Source: Chitinophagales bacterium
GTDB lineage: Bacteria > Bacteroidota > Bacteroidia > Chitinophagales > Chitinophagaceae
Reading direction: 5' to 3'
Assembly (NCBI GenBank): GCA_017303415.1
Contig: JAFLBJ010000001.1
Span: forward strand, 124,001-188,000
DNA length: 64,000 nt
Shown here: positions 49,421-59,459 of the stretch, piece after piece
Layout of the letters: each line of letters begins with the position of its first letter
Position numbering within the stretch: position 1 is the stretch's first letter
Translations under genes and position numbers: made by a program
Notes under the pieces: generated by a model
Told to the model about the DNA's origin: nothing
The model's database searches: none
Seen by the model: the letters and a program-made list of their open reading frames with translations, nothing else

Positions 49421-52400
49421 TCGAATAAAGTTTCAACGGGCCATCATTGACCGCCAAAAGCATTGCTTCCTTTTGTTCCGCCCCTATGTGGATTTTTCTT
49501 ATCTGTCTGACCTGATAAGGAATATCCATCCCCCTAAGAGGCCCCGAATTCCAAAGACCATTCGCTCCCCGCGCCAAAACGGCCCCCATGCCTGCATCAT
49601 AACGTCCCATCTGAATATTGTTTCCTTCGTAGTTACCGGTAATAAAGTAGCGTTTATTGGCTGAATCTTTCGTATAAAAAACACCAGCTGCCCGTACGGG
49701 GGTCCATTGCGCCTGCCAGGGCAAGGCCTCCAATCGGGTTTCCCTTCCCTGCTCATTGATCAGGACGGCATTGGAAAAATAATCCGCCTCCCAGGTTAAG
49801 CCCTTTTTCCTTTTTTCAGGAGGGAAAAGATCATTGAGGCCTGCTTTGGCAAAATCCTCCGCATAGAGATATTTCTTTTTGAGCAGGGGTATCTGTCTTT
49901 CCAATTCATCCTTATTGGCAAATGGTAATTCTCGTCCTGCCAGGTAATAGGTCAATACCTGTTCTCGTTTACCATTACCATCAAAATCGCTGTAATATAG
50001 TCGCACAGGTTCTTCCCGGCTGGCAGTCAGACGGCTGTTCAATCCCAGGTTGCCGACAAGAAGATCAAGATCCTGATCGCCATCCAGATCATCTACATAC
50101 AGAGAGTTCCACCAGCCCTTACGATCGGTCAATATACGTTCCTCAAACCGGTCCTTTTTAAAGAGAAAAGCCTTCACTCCACCCCATTCATAAGAGAGTA
50201 TGATATCGTTCTGCCCGTCATTATCCCAATCCACCCATTCCACATCGGTAACCATTCCGTATAAACGGGAGGTATCTATATATTTTGTGGTTACATCCAC
50301 AAATCGCCCCTTCCCATCATTTTGCAATAAATAAGAATGAGGGATATCCCCATATTCCCAGGGAATGGTACGCCCACCTAAAAAGAGATCCATATAACCA
50401 TCCCCATTGAAATCGCTGGCCGCTATGCAAGACTGGGTGGTATAAATTCCCTGAATCGCATCAGGCATTCGGGTCAGGTTTCCTTTTCCATTGTTTATAT
50501 AAACACGAGGCAGGAGATGTTTATCCTGACCAAAATATTCATTTCCTCCCGATGCCGCGATCAAATCCGGAAAACCATCCCTGTTTATATCTGTCCAGAC
50601 CGCATCCACATCTTCATACAGACTGTCAAGCAATAAGGCTGATTGTGGTAACGCCTTAAACTGTCCCTTCGCGTCCTGAATGTAAACGGCCCCAGGATTT
50701 CGTCTCGAACCACCAATGAAAAAGTCCTCCAACGCGTCACCATTGATGTCAGCCACCGCAAGAGCAGGACCTTCCGTAGAAAGAAGATGAGGCAGCAATG
50801 GCTCGCGGTTGAATTCAGGAAAAGGGTTCTCCTTATGCCAGTGATTCAATCCGGATTGAGCGGTAATATCGGTCCAGGGTATCAGGGTTGTATCCTCACC
50901 TATTGCGAGTCGGTTGAAGGCAAAAACCGGAAGTGAATCAGAGAATGCCACAGATATCGTCTTTCCCAGGCTATCCCACTGAATTGGTTGATATCCTCCA
51001 TTGGGCCAGATCAACAAAACTGAATCGATCCTGGTTTGACGAATCCCGATCTGGAGAGGTACCTCCATGCTGGAAGCAAAGCCATGAACAGGAAATTTTT
51101 CATAGCTGCGCAATTCTTTTCCTGCATAAACCAATACCCTTGCCCCGATAGCCTGGCGATTTCCTGTCGGGCCCTGTAGTTGAATGTCCACGGAGGTTTC
51201 CGGTTGATCCGTATTGTTACGATAAACCTGTACCGGGTCTTCAATATTGCTGACCACAATATCCAGATCGCCATCATTGTCCAGATCAGCATATATCGCC
51301 CCGTTTGAATAACTCGGCCCATTGCCTTCTACCGATGTTGACCAGTCTTCAAAACGCAGGTCCTGCTGTTGATGAAAGAAATTGTTGGATATCTTTATTT
51401 CTGGAAAACGATTGGCCAGCGAAATGGCTTCCTGGGTTTTTCCCTCGTGCAAATCCTGTTGTACCTGTTTGTTGGAAACAAAACTGACATAGTCGATATC
51501 ATTCATCCGCTTGGGTATGCCGTTGGAAACAAAGAGGTCGCGCCGCCCATCATTATCAAAATCCATCCAGAGAGGTGACCAACTCCAGTCGGTGGCATAA
51601 ACACCGGCATACAGACCTATCTCGCTGAAATACCCATTCCCCCGGTTATATTGCAGATTATTCCGCGTGTATTGATAGCTGTATCCCACGCTTATTTTAT
51701 GGTAAAAAACATCATAGTCATCTTCTCCCAGTGAACGCTTCAGAATATAGGGGTCGGAAGGAAGCATATCGGCTGAAATGATCTCCGGTGACCCATCCTG
51801 ATTGATATCCGCGGCATCCACCCCCATGGAAAACTGACTGGTATGCCGAAGACGTTTTTCTCCCTCTTCCAGAAAACGGCCATTTCCCTGGTTGATATAG
51901 AGATAATCATTTTCATGAAAATCATTCCCAATATACAGATCGGGCCATCCATCATTGTTGAGGTCCGATGCCACTACCCCCAACCCGTACCCGATGGCGG
52001 AACTATTGATCCCGGATTCCCTGGTTACATCCATAAAATTTCCCTTCTCATTTTTAAACAGCCGGTCACCCGAAAGGGAATCATAAGTACCCAGAAACTG
52101 TTCCCGGGGTGCAAATGAGCCATTCTGATGTACGGCATGATTTAATAAGAATAGATCCAGGTCATTATCACGGTCCATATCAAAAAAGACAGCTTGTGTA
52201 CTAAAGCCGGAAAAATCGAGTCCAAACATAGCGGCCCTTTCTTCAAATTCAGGCACTCCGTTACGAATCGTTTTACATACCAACAACTGGTTATGACTGC
52301 GCATACCCTGAAACCGTCCCACCCGGCAAACATAGATATCCAGCATTCCATCATCATTGATGTCTACTACTGATACGCCGGTTGACCATCCACCATCCTG

Positions 52401-52727
52401 GGGAATACCAGCGGCTTTGGAATGGTCTGTGAACTTCATATCGCCATCATTGAGATAGAGCTTATTGTCTCCCTGGTTGGAAGCGAAAAAAAGGTCCACC
52501 TTTCCATCCTGATTGAAATCTCCCGCACCAACACCCGAGCCATTATAGAAATACATGTAAGTAAACATGTTCATGCTATCGGTAGGAACGAGTTTATTGG
52601 CAAAGGATAAACCGGTCTGCTCCGCATGTAATACCGTAAACGGGGCTGGACTGTCCCTCTTCTTTTGGTTGCATGAAGTGAACAACAGTACACCGATCAC
52701 CAGCAAATATGACCAACTTAATCTCAT
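49413..52727 (-). CDS. FG-GAP/ASPIC-UnbV lipoprotein (third of three paralogues)
   Basis: 1104 residues. Lipoprotein signal with Cys in LLFTSCNQ. Two beta-propeller regions built from FG-GAP/VCBS repeats with calcium-binding-like DxDxDG motifs (DFNQDGKVD, DINDDGMLD, DLNNDGWPD) flank a central ASPIC/UnbV domain (about 510-580, RQAIGARVLVY onward). Such CRTAC1-like proteins are thought to bind surface glycans or proteins in an integrin-like way; no enzyme motif is present. ATG 52727 overlaps the stop of the preceding paralogue by 4 nt. It is the last gene of the SusC-SusD run. Confidence 0.86.
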   Translation of the reverse strand: MRLSWSYLLVIGVLLFTSCNQKKRDSPAPFTVLHAEQTGLSFANKLVPTDSMNMFTYMYFYNGSGVGAGDFNQDGKVDLFFASNQGDNKLYLNDGDMKFTDHSKAAGIPQDGGWSTGVSVVDINDDGMLDIYVCRVGRFQGMRSHNQLLVCKTIRNGVPEFEERAAMFGLDFSGFSTQAVFFDMDRDNDLDLFLLNHAVHQNGSFAPREQFLGTYDSLSGDRLFKNEKGNFMDVTRESGINSSAIGYGLGVVASDLNNDGWPDLYIGNDFHENDYLYINQGNGRFLEEGEKRLRHTSQFSMGVDAADINQDGSPEIISADMLPSDPYILKRSLGEDDYDVFYHKISVGYSYQYTRNNLQYNRGNGYFSEIGLYAGVYATDWSWSPLWMDFDNDGRRDLFVSNGIPKRMNDIDYVSFVSNKQVQQDLHEGKTQEAISLANRFPEIKISNNFFHQQQDLRFEDWSTSVEGNGPSYSNGAIYADLDNDGDLDIVVSNIEDPVQVYRNNTDQPETSVDIQLQGPTGNRQAIGARVLVYAGKELRSYEKFPVHGFASSMEVPLQIGIRQTRIDSVLLIWPNGGYQPIQWDSLGKTISVAFSDSLPVFAFNRLAIGEDTTLIPWTDITAQSGLNHWHKENPFPEFNREPLLPHLLSTEGPALAVADINGDALEDFFIGGSRRNPGAVYIQDAKGQFKALPQSALLLDSLYEDVDAVWTDINRDGFPDLIAASGGNEYFGQDKHLLPRVYINNGKGNLTRMPDAIQGIYTTQSCIAASDFNGDGYMDLFLGGRTIPWEYGDIPHSYLLQNDGKGRFVDVTTKYIDTSRLYGMVTDVEWVDWDNDGQNDIILSYEWGGVKAFLFKKDRFEERILTDRKGWWNSLYVDDLDGDQDLDLLVGNLGLNSRLTASREEPVRLYYSDFDGNGKREQVLTYYLAGRELPFANKDELERQIPLLKKKYLYAEDFAKAGLNDLFPPEKRKKGLTWEADYFSNAVLINEQGRETRLEALPWQAQWTPVRAAGVFYTKDSANKRYFITGNYEGNNIQMGRYDAGMGAVLARGANGLWNSGPLRGMDIPYQVRQIRKIHIGAEQKEAMLLAVNDGPLKLYSIR

Positions 52728-55700
52728 CGTTTTACAAACAATTGTGGAGCTTCCTGATTAACCAGAAATAAATAATAGGTTTCCTTTCCTGTCCTTCGAA
52801 TACTGACGACCTCACGTACCATGCCTTTTAACCCGAGATCCGACTTCTCTGCCTGCCACTGTCTTTTCCCCTTATTTGTCAATACAGTTCCTTCACTGGC
52901 ATCCAAACGCCCCAACTGAGGTTGAAAATCAAATTCATTTCCGGTTAAAACCAGATCGGGCAGTTGATCATTGTTCAGGTCGGTGATCAACACCGCTGCA
53001 ACAGAGGAAAATTGTGCAGGATCGGGCAGATCGGTCAGCGTAAAATTTCCTTTCCCATTTCCCCAGGCTACAACCGAAGCCGAAGTTATTACCTGGCGTA
53101 TCCTGGAGCTACTAACTTTTTCCTTCGAAAAAAGTTCGTTCATGGATCGGGAAGCATAGACATTGTTGCGAAGGTTTTGCTTTTTTAACAGAGGCAACTC
53201 ACTTTCCATTTCATGTTTCATGAATACCGGTTTATCCAGTCCTCCAACACTTCGGCTGATCACCTTATCTACGCTTCCATTGTCATCATAGTCATTCAAC
53301 CATAATTTGACCGGTTCGGCTAAACTGGGCCGCAGATAATAATTTTTACCATAATTACCCAATACCAGGTCCGGATTTCCATCCCCATCCAGATCGGCTG
53401 CTTTCACCGTTTGCCACCAACCCGGGTATTGTTCCAGGTCGGAATTTACTTTAACCATGCTTCCATTTTCCCAGTGATAGATAGCTGGTGACATCCATTC
53501 ACCCACTACGACAAGTTCGTCGCCGGGTCGGTTGTCAATATTTACCCAAACCGCATCCGTTACCATACCGATCTGCCCTAACCCATTCATGGCCTTTTCA
53601 GCTACTTCGTTAAACTTCCCACTACCATCATTCAGATAAAGGTGGCTTTGCGGCGTATAGCCATATACTCCGGTAACACATCGGGCACCAACAAACAGGT
53701 CCAGATCGCCGTCATTGTCGATATCATTTGCCACAGCTACCGAAATATTATCGGCGTTTAAAGGAAAAGAATTTGCAGAAAGTGTAAAATTTCCTTTTCC
53801 ATCGTTTACAAAATACCGGTGTTGCAATTCACGGCTCCCGGGAACAGCAGTATTTCCAGCGGCCCCGATAAACAGATCAGGATCGCCATCCTTATCTCCA
53901 TCAAAAAACAAGGCCGCCCCATCTTCAAATTCCGAAAAGGCCAATAAAGCTGACTGGGGGTGTGGTGTAAATGATCCATTGGCTTGCTGCAAATACAATT
54001 GCCCGGGATTGCCTGTGCTCCCTCCTATGTAAATATCTTCCCACCCATCTCCATTGATATCTGCAGCCGCGCCAACCGGTCCTGGTTTGGAAAGCATGAC
54101 CGGAATCGCGCGTTCGCGATAGAAATCGGTAAAATCATTTTCCAAATGCGTAGGAAAAACAGAGGCTTGTTGCGGGATCAGAAAATTATAGCCCACCACA
54201 TGAATCGCCATTCGATTTAATGGCGATGCGGGTGAAAGAATATGATATTGATTCAGGGCTAAATTTGTTCTTGTCTCCTTCTTACCGTCGGGCCATTCGA
54301 TCACCAGTGAATCCACCTGACGATCCCCCAACCCAAAAAGTAAGCGATACTCCACCGAAGATTGAAACCCCCGGCTGGGGTACAACTCCCGAATTAAGCG
54401 TTCCTGCCCGCAATACAAGGTCAGCTTTGTTCCTATTGCAAAAGGATTGGCTCCAACACCTTTAAGATTAAATCCGATAAAATGCCCCTTCCCCTTCTCG
54501 CTTCGGTTTCGAAGCACAAGCGCAGGCTCATTCACATTATTTACCACCAGGTCCAGGTCTCCGTCATTGTCCAGATCGGCATAGGCAGCGCCATTGGAAA
54601 AAGAATTTTGATCAAACCCCCATTGTTCTCCTATGTCTTCAAACTTCAAATTTCCTTTATTGCGAAATAGTTTATTGGGTACAGCAATAGAAGGAATGCG
54701 ATCCACAAGATTGTGAATATCCTTCTTTCCGGTCATGATCAATTGCCTGCGAATTTCATCCGCGTCAAAGTCGAGAAAATCCTGATTGGTAAGATCCCTG
54801 AAAATTCCATTACACACATACAGGTCATTCCATCCATCATTATCCGCATCAAAGATCAAAGCACCCCAACTCCATTCCGACGCACTCACGCCGCTAAAAT
54901 GGGCTATGTCCTTGAAATATCCGTTACCCTCATTTAACTGGAGTGTGTTTTGTAAAAATTGATGATAAAAGTCATTGTCTGACCGGAGCCGATACAGGTC
55001 AATATTATCAAACCGCAGCGTGGTCTTTAGCCGATAATCATCCGCAGGCAACATATCGGTAGTGAATATCTCAGGCCTGCCATCGTTATTGATATCGCCA
55101 ATATCGGCGCCCATGGATGCATAGCTGGTATGTTGCATCCGCTCAACCAACTCATCGCTGAAGGTTCCATCCTGCTGGTTGATATATAGGTAATCCCGCT
55201 CAAAGAAATCATTGGCCACAAAAATATCAGGGTAATGATCGCCATTGATATCACCGACTGATACGCCCATCCCAAAACTCATTAAGGTTCCATGGATACC
55301 GGCTTCGCGGGTAACTTCGATAAATTTTCCATTGTCGTTGCGATAAAGATGATCTCCTCCTCCCTTGAATCGTTCTTCAACTAACCATTTGCGTGCTTCC
55401 AAATTGCGTAAACGGGGATACCCAAGGCCACTGATCTCCACCGGGCTGTTATCAATTTGAAAACAATCCAGATCACCGTCCAGATCATAATCAAAAAAGC
55501 TGACCTGGGTAGTATAGCCAGCATGGTCCAACCCATAAGCTGCCGCCTGCTCGGTAAACCCCAGTTGATGATCATTGATATAAAGTTGATTTTTCCGAAG
55601 ACCGGAATCATGCATGTTGCCCGCATTACACACAAAAATATCCAACCATCCATCTGCATTTATATCAGCCATGACGACGCCTGTGCTATACTGTTGCTTC

Positions 55701-56014
55701 GGACCAAAGCCAGCCCTTTCCGAAATGTCCTCAAAGGTCCAATTGCCTTTATTCAGAAATAATTTATTGGGGCCCTGGTTCGCTGTAAAAAAAATATCAA
55801 CCAGCCCATCGTTATTAATATCACCGGTTGCTACTCCACCGCCATTGTAAAAATTCCGGTAATTGACAATATTCAGGCTGTCCGTATCCGTCACCCGGTT
55901 ATTGAACTCGATCCCGGTGTTCGCCACTTCCTCAAACAGGGTCTCTGTTTTGGAAGGAGTACACCCGGCCAACACAACGCACAAGATCAAAATATAGAAT
56001 GATTGAAGCCGCAT
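52724..56014 (-). CDS. FG-GAP/ASPIC-UnbV lipoprotein (second of three paralogues)
   Basis: 1096 residues with lipobox LAGC near residue 18 and the same layout: propeller 1 (about 40-470, motifs NFYNGGGVATGDINNDG and DYDLDGDLDCF), ASPIC/UnbV (about 510-575, NPFAIGTKLTLYCG onward), propeller 2 (about 630-1090, AADINGDGWEDIYIGG). By eye it is more similar to the 56038 gene than to the 49413 gene. It overlaps the downstream paralogue by 4 nt and lies 23 nt after the upstream one, so all three are cotranslated in sequence. Confidence 0.86.
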   Translation of the reverse strand: MRLQSFYILILCVVLAGCTPSKTETLFEEVANTGIEFNNRVTDTDSLNIVNYRNFYNGGGVATGDINNDGLVDIFFTANQGPNKLFLNKGNWTFEDISERAGFGPKQQYSTGVVMADINADGWLDIFVCNAGNMHDSGLRKNQLYINDHQLGFTEQAAAYGLDHAGYTTQVSFFDYDLDGDLDCFQIDNSPVEISGLGYPRLRNLEARKWLVEERFKGGGDHLYRNDNGKFIEVTREAGIHGTLMSFGMGVSVGDINGDHYPDIFVANDFFERDYLYINQQDGTFSDELVERMQHTSYASMGADIGDINNDGRPEIFTTDMLPADDYRLKTTLRFDNIDLYRLRSDNDFYHQFLQNTLQLNEGNGYFKDIAHFSGVSASEWSWGALIFDADNDGWNDLYVCNGIFRDLTNQDFLDFDADEIRRQLIMTGKKDIHNLVDRIPSIAVPNKLFRNKGNLKFEDIGEQWGFDQNSFSNGAAYADLDNDGDLDLVVNNVNEPALVLRNRSEKGKGHFIGFNLKGVGANPFAIGTKLTLYCGQERLIRELYPSRGFQSSVEYRLLFGLGDRQVDSLVIEWPDGKKETRTNLALNQYHILSPASPLNRMAIHVVGYNFLIPQQASVFPTHLENDFTDFYRERAIPVMLSKPGPVGAAADINGDGWEDIYIGGSTGNPGQLYLQQANGSFTPHPQSALLAFSEFEDGAALFFDGDKDGDPDLFIGAAGNTAVPGSRELQHRYFVNDGKGNFTLSANSFPLNADNISVAVANDIDNDGDLDLFVGARCVTGVYGYTPQSHLYLNDGSGKFNEVAEKAMNGLGQIGMVTDAVWVNIDNRPGDELVVVGEWMSPAIYHWENGSMVKVNSDLEQYPGWWQTVKAADLDGDGNPDLVLGNYGKNYYLRPSLAEPVKLWLNDYDDNGSVDKVISRSVGGLDKPVFMKHEMESELPLLKKQNLRNNVYASRSMNELFSKEKVSSSRIRQVITSASVVAWGNGKGNFTLTDLPDPAQFSSVAAVLITDLNNDQLPDLVLTGNEFDFQPQLGRLDASEGTVLTNKGKRQWQAEKSDLGLKGMVREVVSIRRTGKETYYLFLVNQEAPQLFVKR

Positions 56015-56037
56015 AAATAAATCTCGAAATATCAGTT

Positions 56038-59000
56038 TTATCTCCTTGATTGAACACTATATAGAAGAGGGCGGTCATTATTCAGTACAAAAATGACACT
56101 ACGGCCGGTACGCTTTGCGATCGGAAAAATGGCTCTTACCTCTCCTCGGATCGTTAATCCTGTTCGGGAAACATCCTGCCAGGTGAAATTTCCCTTGCCG
56201 TCATTCAGCAGGACCTCACCAAAATTTGCATCCAGTTTCTCAAATTGGGGAAGGAACCCAAATTGATTTCCTCCGGTCACAAGATCCATGGTGCCATTGC
56301 CATCCACATCCAGGGGTAAGAAGGCATTGATACAGGATAACTGTGACATTACCGGTAGCTTTCGAATCTCGAAACGGCCATCTCCCAGGTTGATAGCAAT
56401 ACAGGAGGAAGGATAATTGAAAAGACGTACTGAAGACGTGCGTATCAGTTCCTTTGAAAAAAGATCCTGTACACTTTTCTCCGCATAATCTTTATGCTTG
56501 AGGTTTTGTTTTTTGATGGAAGGCAATTGATCCTGGAGGTCATTCTTCAGGAATACAGGCATATCCCTTCCATGAATAGTGTATGACAATAAAGTATTGG
56601 CATATTCATTTCCATCATAATCATTTCGCCAGAGCTTCGCGGGATTTTGGATATCCGGGCTCAGGTAAAAATTTTCACCAATATTTCCCAACACCAGATC
56701 AAGCCGGCCATCTCCATTAAAGTCCTCCGCACCTACCGTTTGCCACCAGCCCGACAATGCTTCCAGATTGGTTTTAACCTCAGTCATTTTTCCAGACCTG
56801 TATTCAAAGATGCGGGGGGTCATCCATTCCCCTACTACCACCAGTTCTTTTCCCGGGTGAGCGGTCATATCTGCCCAAATAGCACTGGTCACCATTCCAA
56901 GTTTTGAGAAAACCGGGTTGAGTTCCTCGGATTTGTTGAGAAACTTTCCTTTTCCATCATTCACCAACAGGAGGCTACGCGGGTCACGGCCATATTCACC
57001 AGGATAACTTCTTGCCCCAATAAAAAGATCGGGAAATCCATCACCGGTAAAGTCGTACTCCGCCATAGCCCCTGCATTCATACCTAAGGAAGGCATAGCC
57101 CCTGCATCCAGGGTAAAGAGCCCGGTTCCGTCATTCCGGTATAGTCGCAATTCCAACTCCCGACTATTGGGCGAAAAATTGTTGCCCCCCGGGGCGATAA
57201 GTAAATCCTGATCGCCATCTTTTTCTGCATCAAAGAATATACTGTGTACCTCCTCGAAATCGCGAAAAGGGACAAAGGCAGGTTGTTCTTTCTTTATGAA
57301 TCTACCGTCCGTTGTTTGCAGATAAATATTTCCTGTAAATCCGGAAGCCCCTCCGATAAAAAGATCGGTCAGGCCATCTCCATTAAGGTCAGCCACTGAA
57401 CTGGCAGGTCCTTCGCGCGAAAGAATGCGGGGGATGCCCCTTTCATTATAAAAATCGACATAATCATTTTCCTGATGCCTATCCAACGTGGTATCCACCC
57501 CTGTAAAAAATGGGGAGTCGGAGGTGGCAAGTGTAAATGCCCGAAAAGGCTCAGCAGGCAAAACCGATTGTTTCCAGTAGTGAGTTTGATCGATCCCCGG
57601 TGCGGTAACCTTGCTCACGGTTCGATCGGGCCAGGTGATAATCACCGAATCGATCCTGGTGATAGCCCCTAAGCCAACCACCAGTACATTATCCATCGAT
57701 GATTGAAACCCGCGACTGGGAACCTGTTCACGAGTCAATATCTGATCGCCGGCATAAACCTGCACCTTTGACCCAATCGCAAAGCGATTCTTCCCGTTAC
57801 CCTCCAGCGACACCGAAATATAATGGGAAGCCGTTTGTTCCCTTGAGCGGTTTCGGTAGATCAATGCCGGTTGGTTTTCATTACTGATGACAAGGTCAAG
57901 GTCACCATCCCCGTCAAGATCTCCATAAGCCGCACCATTTGAAAGTGTCGGCTTGTCCAGGCCCCACTCTTTCCCTATATCAGTAAACCGAAGGTCTTTA
58001 TTGTTACGGTAAACTTTATTGGGTAAGGGGGTTTGGGGAATTTTTTTAAGCACCTGTTCGATCTCGTCCTTTTTTCCTGTCATCACCATATTCTGGATAA
58101 CATCATTGGCAAAGAAATCCATGAAGTCCAGGTTTGTCACATCTCGGTTCACTCCATTACAAACCAGGATATCATTCCAGCCATCATTATCCATGTCAAA
58201 CATCAGGGCACCCCAACTCCAGTCTGTAGCCACCACTCCGGCATAGCGGGCAATGTCCACAAACTGGCCGTGCCGGTTATTTAATTGAAGACAGTTTTTA
58301 GTGTATTGATAATAGAATCCTGCATCCCGTTTGCTGTTGAACAAGCTGATATTGTCAAAAGAGCCGGTGGTCTTAAGGCGGTAATCATCCAGTGCCAACA
58401 TATCTGTTGTAAAGAGATCGGGATAGCCATCATTGTTGATATCCCCTATATCCGTCCCCATGGAGGAAAAACTGGTATGTTGCACCCATGCTTCGAGTTC
58501 GTCTTTAAATGTACCATCGCGCTGATTGATATAAAGATAATCGCGTTCATAGGAGTCGTTGGATACAAACACATCCGGATACCCATCGTTGTTGATATCC
58601 CCTACAGAAACGCCAAGTCCGAAACTGATAAGGCCACCATGGATACCGGCCTCTCGGGTAACTTCCTTAAAATAACCATTATCATTTCGGTAAAGATGAT
58701 CTCCTCCCCCGCGAAGAAAAGGCGCAATCTTCCACGCACTGTCAGGCAGGTCGCGGCGGTTTGCAAAATTGAGTTGATTGATCGGAATAGGGCTGTTATT
58801 GATCATAAAACAATCCAGATCCCCATCCAGGTCATAATCAAAGAAAGAAACCTGGGTGGTATAGGCGGAAATACCCAGGCCATATTCGTCAGCTGATTCA
58901 GTGAAATGAAGATTGTGGTTGTTGATATAAAGCTTGTTCTTGCGCTCTCCGGTACCCATGTGCCCGGAGGTGCTGACATAGATATCCAGCCATCCATCGG

Positions 59001-59361
59001 CATTGATATCTGCCAGGCAAACACCTGTGTTCCATTTGTCATCGGGTAGTATGCCGGCTTTCTCCGAAATGTCTTCAAATTGAAAATTGCCTTTGTTGAG
59101 GTACAGTTTATTCGCCCCGGTATTGGAGGTTAGGAATATGTCGGGCAAACTGTCGTTGTTGATGTCACCAATACCTACGCCACCACCGTTGTAGAAATTT
59201 CGGAATAGAAAACTGTTCTCCAGGCTATCATCAATAACCGTATTAACAAACTCTATTCCGGTTTGCTTCATTTCTTCAAACAATGGCACCACTTCTTTTG
59301 AAGGAGCAGAACAGGCCCAGATGCCCACCAGGTAACAACATCCCAAAAATCGCCGCATCAT
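56038..59361 (-). CDS. FG-GAP/ASPIC-UnbV lipoprotein (first of three paralogues)
   Basis: 1107 residues, signal MMRRFLGCCYLVGIWAC with lipidated Cys. First propeller begins NFYNGGGVGIGDINNDS; calcium-binding-like loops include DLDGDGDLD and DYDLDGDLDCF; the ASPIC/UnbV segment (RFAIGSKVQVYAG) lies near residue 520; second propeller to the end. Comes right after SusD with a strong hairpin between them (59397-59430), which may lower expression relative to SusC/SusD. The SusC/SusD context suggests a surface-exposed role in capturing a macromolecular nutrient. Confidence 0.86.
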   Translation of the reverse strand: MMRRFLGCCYLVGIWACSAPSKEVVPLFEEMKQTGIEFVNTVIDDSLENSFLFRNFYNGGGVGIGDINNDSLPDIFLTSNTGANKLYLNKGNFQFEDISEKAGILPDDKWNTGVCLADINADGWLDIYVSTSGHMGTGERKNKLYINNHNLHFTESADEYGLGISAYTTQVSFFDYDLDGDLDCFMINNSPIPINQLNFANRRDLPDSAWKIAPFLRGGGDHLYRNDNGYFKEVTREAGIHGGLISFGLGVSVGDINNDGYPDVFVSNDSYERDYLYINQRDGTFKDELEAWVQHTSFSSMGTDIGDINNDGYPDLFTTDMLALDDYRLKTTGSFDNISLFNSKRDAGFYYQYTKNCLQLNNRHGQFVDIARYAGVVATDWSWGALMFDMDNDGWNDILVCNGVNRDVTNLDFMDFFANDVIQNMVMTGKKDEIEQVLKKIPQTPLPNKVYRNNKDLRFTDIGKEWGLDKPTLSNGAAYGDLDGDGDLDLVISNENQPALIYRNRSREQTASHYISVSLEGNGKNRFAIGSKVQVYAGDQILTREQVPSRGFQSSMDNVLVVGLGAITRIDSVIITWPDRTVSKVTAPGIDQTHYWKQSVLPAEPFRAFTLATSDSPFFTGVDTTLDRHQENDYVDFYNERGIPRILSREGPASSVADLNGDGLTDLFIGGASGFTGNIYLQTTDGRFIKKEQPAFVPFRDFEEVHSIFFDAEKDGDQDLLIAPGGNNFSPNSRELELRLYRNDGTGLFTLDAGAMPSLGMNAGAMAEYDFTGDGFPDLFIGARSYPGEYGRDPRSLLLVNDGKGKFLNKSEELNPVFSKLGMVTSAIWADMTAHPGKELVVVGEWMTPRIFEYRSGKMTEVKTNLEALSGWWQTVGAEDFNGDGRLDLVLGNIGENFYLSPDIQNPAKLWRNDYDGNEYANTLLSYTIHGRDMPVFLKNDLQDQLPSIKKQNLKHKDYAEKSVQDLFSKELIRTSSVRLFNYPSSCIAINLGDGRFEIRKLPVMSQLSCINAFLPLDVDGNGTMDLVTGGNQFGFLPQFEKLDANFGEVLLNDGKGNFTWQDVSRTGLTIRGEVRAIFPIAKRTGRSVIFVLNNDRPLLYSVQSRR

Positions 59362-59396
59362 CAGATGAAAAAAGTTAATACAAAAATTTCAATAAT

Positions 59397-59430
59397 AGCG
59401 AAAGGTCATTGTTGACAATGACCTTTCGCT
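59397..59430. terminator. Strong stem-loop between SusD and the first FG-GAP gene
   Basis: Perfect 15-bp stem AGCGAAAGGTCATTG (59397-59411) / CAATGACCTTTCGCT (59416-59430), 4-nt loop. On the minus strand it is followed by ATTATTGAAATTTTTGTATT, T-rich, so it likely terminates part of the susCD transcript and lets a fraction read through. Confidence 0.75.
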
Positions 59431-59459
59431 AAATTATTCAAATATTACGGTATACCCGC

